A stretch of DNA of 64,000 nt from Candidatus Sysuiplasma acidicola (lineage in GTDB: Archaea > Thermoplasmatota > Thermoplasmata > Sysuiplasmatales > Sysuiplasmataceae): NCBI GenBank assembly GCA_019721035.1, contig JAHEAA010000004.1:62001-126000 (forward strand), given 5' to 3'. Under the pieces are notes generated by a model. The model worked only from the letters and a program-made list of their open reading frames with translations. It was not told the DNA's origin and did no database searches. Positions 59,806-64,000 of this stretch are shown in pieces; within the stretch, counting starts at the first letter, position 1, and the number at the start of each line of letters is the position of its first letter. A program made the position numbers and the translations under genes.

Positions 59806-60963
59806 ATGATACCTGCTCCGTACGGCGGAAAACTCGTCAGCACTGTTATCGAAGAGGCGGTGGCCCGCAGGAGGATCGGGGAGGCGCACGATCTTCCATC
59901 AATAAGCCCGATCATAGATCAGGTGTATGATGCCGAGAAGATATGCTTCGGCGCGTACAGTCCGCTTGAAGGCTTCATGTCCGTGGAGGATTTCACGAGT
60001 GTACTGGAGCGGGGAAGGCTATCAAACGGCATGCCGTGGACAATGCCGGTGTTTCTGGCACCTTCGGGAAAACACGATGCGGCAGTAGTTGATGCAGCAC
60101 GCCGGGGCGATACACTCGCCATACTCGATGCATCTGGCGAACCCTTCGCACTGATTGCCGTGGATGAAAAATTCCCCCTCCAGAAGAGCGAAGTGGCCAG
60201 GAAGGTCTATGGCACTGCTGACGCCGCTCATCCGAATGTCGCTGACCTATCTCAGATGGGAGATGTCTGCATATCCGGGAGGGTCGAACTCCTCCGGAGA
60301 CTTCCACACACTGCATTCGAGTTCACGCCGGAAGAGACACGCTCCATTTTCAAACAGAAGGGATGGAAAAACGTTGCAGGCTACCAGGCACGGAATCCTC
60401 CTCACACGGCGCACGAATACATTCAGAGGGCAACGCTCGAAAGGGATGACATAGATGCGCTGTTCATCCAGCCTGTAATAGGCAAACTGAAGAAGGGAGA
60501 CTATCGCCCGGAAGTGATCATGGATGCTTATGAGGCGTTTGTTTCCAATTATTACCGCAGCGACCGTGTGCTGCTTGCCTCGCTCTCGATATCCATGCGC
60601 TATGCCGGTCCGAAAGCGGTGCTCTTCTACGCAATCGTCAGGCGCAACTACGGCTGCTCGCACTACATAGTGGGCAGGGATCAGGCCGGCGTAGGCAATT
60701 ACTACGACCCTTACGGCGGACACCGAATATTCGATGATTTCGACGTCGGCGTCATTCCGCTCAGGTATGAGGAGACATTCTACTGCAGGGCGTGCAATGG
60801 CATGGCGTCGAGAAAGATATGTCCTCACGGAAATGAATTTCATCAGAGCACCAGTCAGACCGGCATAAGAAAGACGCTGGCAGAAGGCAAGCCTCTGCCG
60901 ACCGAAATACTCAGGCCGGAGGTTGCAGAGGTGCTCAGAAGGGGCGATGTGATAAACGATTAG
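59806..60963 (+). CDS. sat: ATP sulfurylase (sulfate adenylyltransferase)
   Basis: 385 residues, homo-oligomer type. QARNPPHTAHEYIQR near residue 194 is the ATP/APS signature, and GRDQAGVGNYYDPYGG the second. A zinc-like CRACNGMASRKICPHG lies near the C-terminus. Here it is expected to work backwards, converting APS and pyrophosphate to sulfate and ATP (substrate-level phosphorylation). 16 bp after aprA. Confidence 0.96.
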   Translation: MIPAPYGGKLVSTVIEEAVARRRIGEAHDLPSISPIIDQVYDAEKICFGAYSPLEGFMSVEDFTSVLERGRLSNGMPWTMPVFLAPSGKHDAAVVDAARRGDTLAILDASGEPFALIAVDEKFPLQKSEVARKVYGTADAAHPNVADLSQMGDVCISGRVELLRRLPHTAFEFTPEETRSIFKQKGWKNVAGYQARNPPHTAHEYIQRATLERDDIDALFIQPVIGKLKKGDYRPEVIMDAYEAFVSNYYRSDRVLLASLSISMRYAGPKAVLFYAIVRRNYGCSHYIVGRDQAGVGNYYDPYGGHRIFDDFDVGVIPLRYEETFYCRACNGMASRKICPHGNEFHQSTSQTGIRKTLAEGKPLPTEILRPEVAEVLRRGDVIND

Positions 60964-61073
60964 CGCGGTGTCATCACAGGCGGCAGCGCAGCGCAGCACA
61001 AGCACACAACCGATGACTCTCAAGAACGGACGGCGGGAAAGGTGATATACTGAACGGCAACAGTGATGGCGGT

Positions 61074-61823
61074 GTGATTGAAATTGAAGGAAGGACGCTT
61101 GCCATTGTGTCCGATGTTCACGGCAATACGGTAGCGCTCAAAGCGGCGCTCGACGATATGTCAGCCCTCGGGGTGGAGCATGTGATCAGCCTCGGTGACG
61201 TGGCTGCAACCGGCCCGGCGCCTGTGGATGCTGTCCGCATGTTGATCGGAGCAGGCATTCCGTCTGTCATGGGCAATACCGACGAGCGCATACTGCGTCC
61301 CGATCCAGCCAAATTCAATACGGACAGGGGTTCGGAGATACCTGCAATAGATATGTGGTGCTCGCAGAAGCTCGGCAGCGAAGAGCTGAATCACATCGCT
61401 GCCTTCAGTCCGCTCCTTCACGTCCGCTTTGGAGGCAGGAGCATACTGTGCTTTCACGGTTCGCCCAGGTCCAACACCGAAGTCATCGATGCGTCTACCG
61501 CGGAGAAAACCATCGCTGAAATTTTTGCCAAACACGCTCATGATCTGTTTGCTGGAGGCCATACGCATGTTCAGATGCTCAGGAGGCATGGAAGTTCACA
61601 GCTTATCAATCCGGGCAGCGTCGGTCTTCCCTATGATATCGGAAGCGACGGAAGCCATTACCGCCCTGTGAGGGCGGAATATGCAATTGTTGAGGCAGGG
61701 CATTCTTCCCTGTCGGTACGATTCAGGCGCGTGTCTTACAGCATCGACGAGCTCATCGGTGCCGTAGGAAAGAGCGGCATGCCGCATGCCGACTGGTGGA
61801 TGTCTAAATGGAAGCCAAGATGA
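61074..61823 (+). CDS. Calcineurin-like metallophosphoesterase (YfcE/MJ0936 group)
   Basis: 249 residues. Metal motifs: D-x-H in SDVHGNTVALKAAL, GDVAATGP, the GNTDE block, and GGHTHVQMLRR with INPGSVGLP. A C-terminal extension of 50 residues is not part of the core. Probable phosphodiesterase; substrate unknown. GTG 61074 is about 27 bases downstream of GTGATATACT. Confidence 0.88.
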   Translation: MIEIEGRTLAIVSDVHGNTVALKAALDDMSALGVEHVISLGDVAATGPAPVDAVRMLIGAGIPSVMGNTDERILRPDPAKFNTDRGSEIPAIDMWCSQKLGSEELNHIAAFSPLLHVRFGGRSILCFHGSPRSNTEVIDASTAEKTIAEIFAKHAHDLFAGGHTHVQMLRRHGSSQLINPGSVGLPYDIGSDGSHYRPVRAEYAIVEAGHSSLSVRFRRVSYSIDELIGAVGKSGMPHADWWMSKWKPR

Positions 61824-62113
61824 CGATCGGCGCAATGTTTCCGGCGGCCGCTCACAGCCACAACCGTGAACGATATTCAGAATTTTAATTGTGCGGGCGG
61901 CAATTTAGAGCTTCTGCACGCCGCGCTTCGAGCAAGGCAACAGGAATCGAGCTAGGCTGACCGTCCTGAGGCAGCCCATCCGGTGTTCTGTGTATTCTAC
62001 TCGATTGCAGGCAATTACTGCATTTACGTGCGAGCTCTGCAGCGGATGCTTCATCAGAAGGTGCGTGCCGCAGCACCGGCGCGCATCCGCATTGCAATTT
62101 TGGCGGTTGAATG

Positions 62114-63043
62114 TCAGAGGACGCATGCTCCACTGATTCCGAATTCTCTGCGGTCTGCATCGACGAATCCGCCGGCGCCGACCGGTATGATCGTGTTGGG
62201 GCATTCATGCCCGAAATCATCCACCTTGAGTATCGGGAACGTATAGTCTTTCGTCACATCCAGCAGTACATCTTCCATCTGCATCACTTCGTGCTTGGCA
62301 GTCTGCAGGCTGTGCACATGGCCCACAATAACGCCCCTGACGTCATCGAAAACGCCCATCTGCATCAGCTGATTGAACATGTAATCGCAGTCATCAGGAC
62401 CGACGGTGTAGCCTTCCATGAACAGGATGGCGTTGCTGAAGTCCGGCCAGTATGGCGTTCCTGCCAGTTTCAGCAGGCACATGATGTTGCCGCCCATCAG
62501 CCTGCCCTCGGCTCTGCCTCCTCTCACCGTTTTCCGCTCTCCCGCCGCAGCTATTTCTCCGGTTTTTCCTTCAATGAGCCTTCCGGTGAATTCCGCAATA
62601 TCGTACTCGGAGGGCTTCCAGCCGAATCCCCAGGCAACGTCGCTTCCATGGAATGTCACGACCCCTGTCCTGGCGTAAATTGCATTGAGCAGCACTGAAA
62701 TATCGCTGAAGCCGCAGAATATTTTCGGGTTATCCTGTATGAGCTTCCAGTCAAGAAGCGGGAGACAGCCGTTGGCAGTCCCTCCACCCTGGGAGCAGAT
62801 GATTGCTGATATGCTCTCGTCCCCGAACATGGTGTTTATGTCATTCGCCTTTTCGAGCGGTGTGCCGGCAGAATGCCCCCGAACCTTGAATGCATTTTTT
62901 GCTGTAACAACATCGAATCCCATGTCATTCAGGACCCTGATCCCGCTGTTCAGCCGTGAAAGCAGTTCATCTGTGTCGATGGGTGCCGACGGCGATACTA
63001 CACCTATGCGGTCACCGCGCTTCAGTCTGGAAGGCAGATTCAT
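62114..63043 (-). CDS. Peptidase S66 family protein (LD-carboxypeptidase/MccF-like)
   Basis: 309 residues. Nucleophile Ser in IFCGFSDISVLLNA, Glu in ILFMEGYTVG and His in VDDFGHECPNTIIP form the S66 triad; the N-terminal GDRIGVVSPSAP is standard. In bacteria the family trims cell-wall peptides or, as MccF, inactivates microcin C-like toxins. An archaeon without murein would rather use it for a peptide or antibiotic substrate (inference). ATG 63043 start. The region 61824-62113 before its 3' end shows no gene. Confidence 0.9.
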   Translation of the reverse strand: MNLPSRLKRGDRIGVVSPSAPIDTDELLSRLNSGIRVLNDMGFDVVTAKNAFKVRGHSAGTPLEKANDINTMFGDESISAIICSQGGGTANGCLPLLDWKLIQDNPKIFCGFSDISVLLNAIYARTGVVTFHGSDVAWGFGWKPSEYDIAEFTGRLIEGKTGEIAAAGERKTVRGGRAEGRLMGGNIMCLLKLAGTPYWPDFSNAILFMEGYTVGPDDCDYMFNQLMQMGVFDDVRGVIVGHVHSLQTAKHEVMQMEDVLLDVTKDYTFPILKVDDFGHECPNTIIPVGAGGFVDADRREFGISGACVL

Positions 63044-63252
63044 GTGCGCTCAATTGCAAACAAACTCAATACATTTTGCATGACTAACCGACGCTCTGCA
63101 TTCATTCTGAGAGAATCGCAGGTTAGCATCGGACATGTGGCGGCAGAACACCGGTATTGGGAAAGAACGCCCGTAAGGGTTGTCTGAGAGCAATCGGCCA
63201 TCCCCCCAATAGGCGTATAAACCCAATACATTCTCAGTATATCGCAGAAAGA

Positions 63253-63292
63253 CGAAAGATGTCAGACTGGCTCTGACATTATCCGTCTTTCG
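63253..63292. repeat. Nested inverted repeat before the integrase gene
   Basis: CGAAAGA-TGTCAGA-CTGGC-TCTGACA-TTATCCG-TCTTTCG: an inner perfect 7-bp pair with a 5-base centre and an outer 7-bp pair, ending one base before the ATG. It could be an operator, an attachment core or a leader hairpin. Confidence 0.55.
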
Positions 63293-63293
63293 G

Positions 63294-64000
63294 ATGAATA
63301 ACTTCGAGGAATCGGAAATGGAGCCAGATAACGAAGAGATGGCCAATTTTAGAACGTGGGCTGTCGGCACAGGGAAGTATTCCCTGACGACATCGGTTAG
63401 AATGACGCGGACTGTCCGCTCGCTGTATCGGAAGCTAGATCTGGACAACCCCAGTACAGAGGCGCTCTGGGCGTATGTCGAAAGGCAGCTCAAGAAGGGC
63501 AGGAGAGACGGGACGATAAACAATCAGATGAAGGACATCGCTGCATGGTTCAGGTTCAAGGGCATTAAGCTGCAGGTCCCGAGTTTGCGCCAGCGAAGGA
63601 GCAAGGAGCCGTGGGTTCCGAAGGATGATGAGGTTTTCAGGCTTATACGTGTATGTGAAGAGGGTAAAAACAGAATAACCGCACTCAGAAACAAGACAAT
63701 CATTGAGATAATGGCATTTTGCGGCCTGAGACTCGGAGAGGTAGTTCAACTCAACATTTCAGACGTTCAGAATGAATACCTCCACGTGCGCAGCGAGAAA
63801 CTCGAGGCTGAACGAAAGGTTGGTCTTCCCGATTTTGTCAGGTCTGATATAATGACGTATCTGAAGCAACGGAAGTCAAAGGATGCTCGTGCATTATTCA
63901 CTTCTTCACGCAACAGGCTGTCTTACAGCAGTATGCGGCGGATGGTGAAACGTGAGGGGGCGAAGGCTGGGATCAGGGACATGCATCCTCACGCACTGAG
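63294..64000 (+). CDS. Tyrosine recombinase/integrase (XerA-like), 3' end outside window
   Basis: 235 residues are visible. Residues about 15-95 form the helical core-binding domain; the catalytic domain starts near 105. The first catalytic Arg146 is in CGLRLGEVVQL, a lysine is in SEKLEAERKV, and the window stops inside the H-x-L-R box (HPHAL). The tyrosine is beyond the edge. It may be chromosomal XerA (dif resolution) or the integrase of an element that extends to the right; the preceding inverted repeats and lack of housekeeping neighbours favour neither decisively. Confidence 0.88.
   Translation, partial: MNNFEESEMEPDNEEMANFRTWAVGTGKYSLTTSVRMTRTVRSLYRKLDLDNPSTEALWAYVERQLKKGRRDGTINNQMKDIAAWFRFKGIKLQVPSLRQRRSKEPWVPKDDEVFRLIRVCEEGKNRITALRNKTIIEIMAFCGLRLGEVVQLNISDVQNEYLHVRSEKLEAERKVGLPDFVRSDIMTYLKQRKSKDARALFTSSRNRLSYSSMRRMVKREGAKAGIRDMHPHAL

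Noticed and set aside
44213-60963. Dissimilatory sulfate reduction pathway
   Set aside because: apr and sat could suggest it, but dsrAB and qmoAB are absent here and the Hdr set is of the sulfur-oxidising sHdr layout with lipoate carrier.
62114-63043. Cell-wall LD-carboxypeptidase role for the S66 protein
   Set aside because: The organism appears archaeal and should lack murein, so a MccF-like or other peptide role is preferred.
1-64000. CRISPR array, rRNA genes or insertion sequences
   Set aside because: No regularly spaced repeats, rRNA stretches or transposase frames were seen; the only mobile-type gene is the integrase at the right edge.

Overview
The window looks like chromosomal DNA of an acidophilic euryarchaeon, most likely a member of the Thermoplasmata. 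The archaeal assignment rests on an archaeosine tRNA-guanine transglycosylase, KEOPS Pcc1, Pth2, DUF99, a tRNA-Leu with an intron after position 37, a SAMP/MoaD-like protein, stomatin/NfeD genes, and many starts that lie about 25-28 bases downstream of a TATA-like box (leaderless mRNAs). A secreted acid-type S53 protease and a full sulfur-oxidation gene set point to an acidic, sulfur-rich habitat. The lineage is an inference; the window has no rRNA gene.

Layout. Positions 1-20 kb are mostly housekeeping and hypothetical genes: ArsR, S53 protease, tRNA-Leu, aldehyde dehydrogenase, DUF99-pth2-membrane protein operon, tgtA, pcc1 operon, peroxiredoxin, rlmE, purM, amidohydrolase, orphan DNA methylase, thioesterase, a lysine-rich micropeptide and a YyaL-type protein. 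Positions 19-29 kb hold two DinB proteins, VOC, an unlisted 54-residue zinc-ribbon gene, SAMP and threonine synthase, an XRE-CBS regulator, glutamate dehydrogenase, a SPOUT methyltransferase, three KaiC-like genes, RDD and GNAT. Positions 29-44 kb hold an ABC exporter, Trm112-like protein, aminotransferase, pdxS, membrane proteins, stomatin/NfeD genes, a regulator and a long bacterial-type PEP carboxylase.

The centre of interest is 44.2-61 kb, an almost uninterrupted sulfur-oxidation island. A minus-strand run encodes sHdrC1-B1-A-Hyp-C2-B2, the lipoate-binding protein LbpA, a DsrE3-like protein, a lipoate-protein ligase with an extra C-terminal domain, an Mrp ATPase without its usual cysteines, an unknown 65-residue protein, and a DsrE-F-H-like trio. 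TusA lies just upstream. A divergent cassette carries a DsrE2-like protein, an unknown protein and a catalytically dead LMW-phosphatase-like protein. After an Lrp-type regulator comes a plus-strand operon for an AprM/QmoC-like membrane protein, AprB, AprA and ATP sulfurylase. Read together: TusA/DsrE proteins pass sulfane sulfur to the sHdr-LbpA complex, which releases sulfite, and Apr plus Sat oxidise it to sulfate with ATP formation. No dsrAB, qmoAB or sox genes occur here.

The right edge (63.05-64 kb) carries a tyrosine recombinase cut by the window end, preceded by an inverted repeat, so an integrated element may begin there. Several starts need care: hdrA and the FtsX permease seem to need CTG and ATT starts, and a 39-codon ORF at 8.8 kb lacks any normal start.
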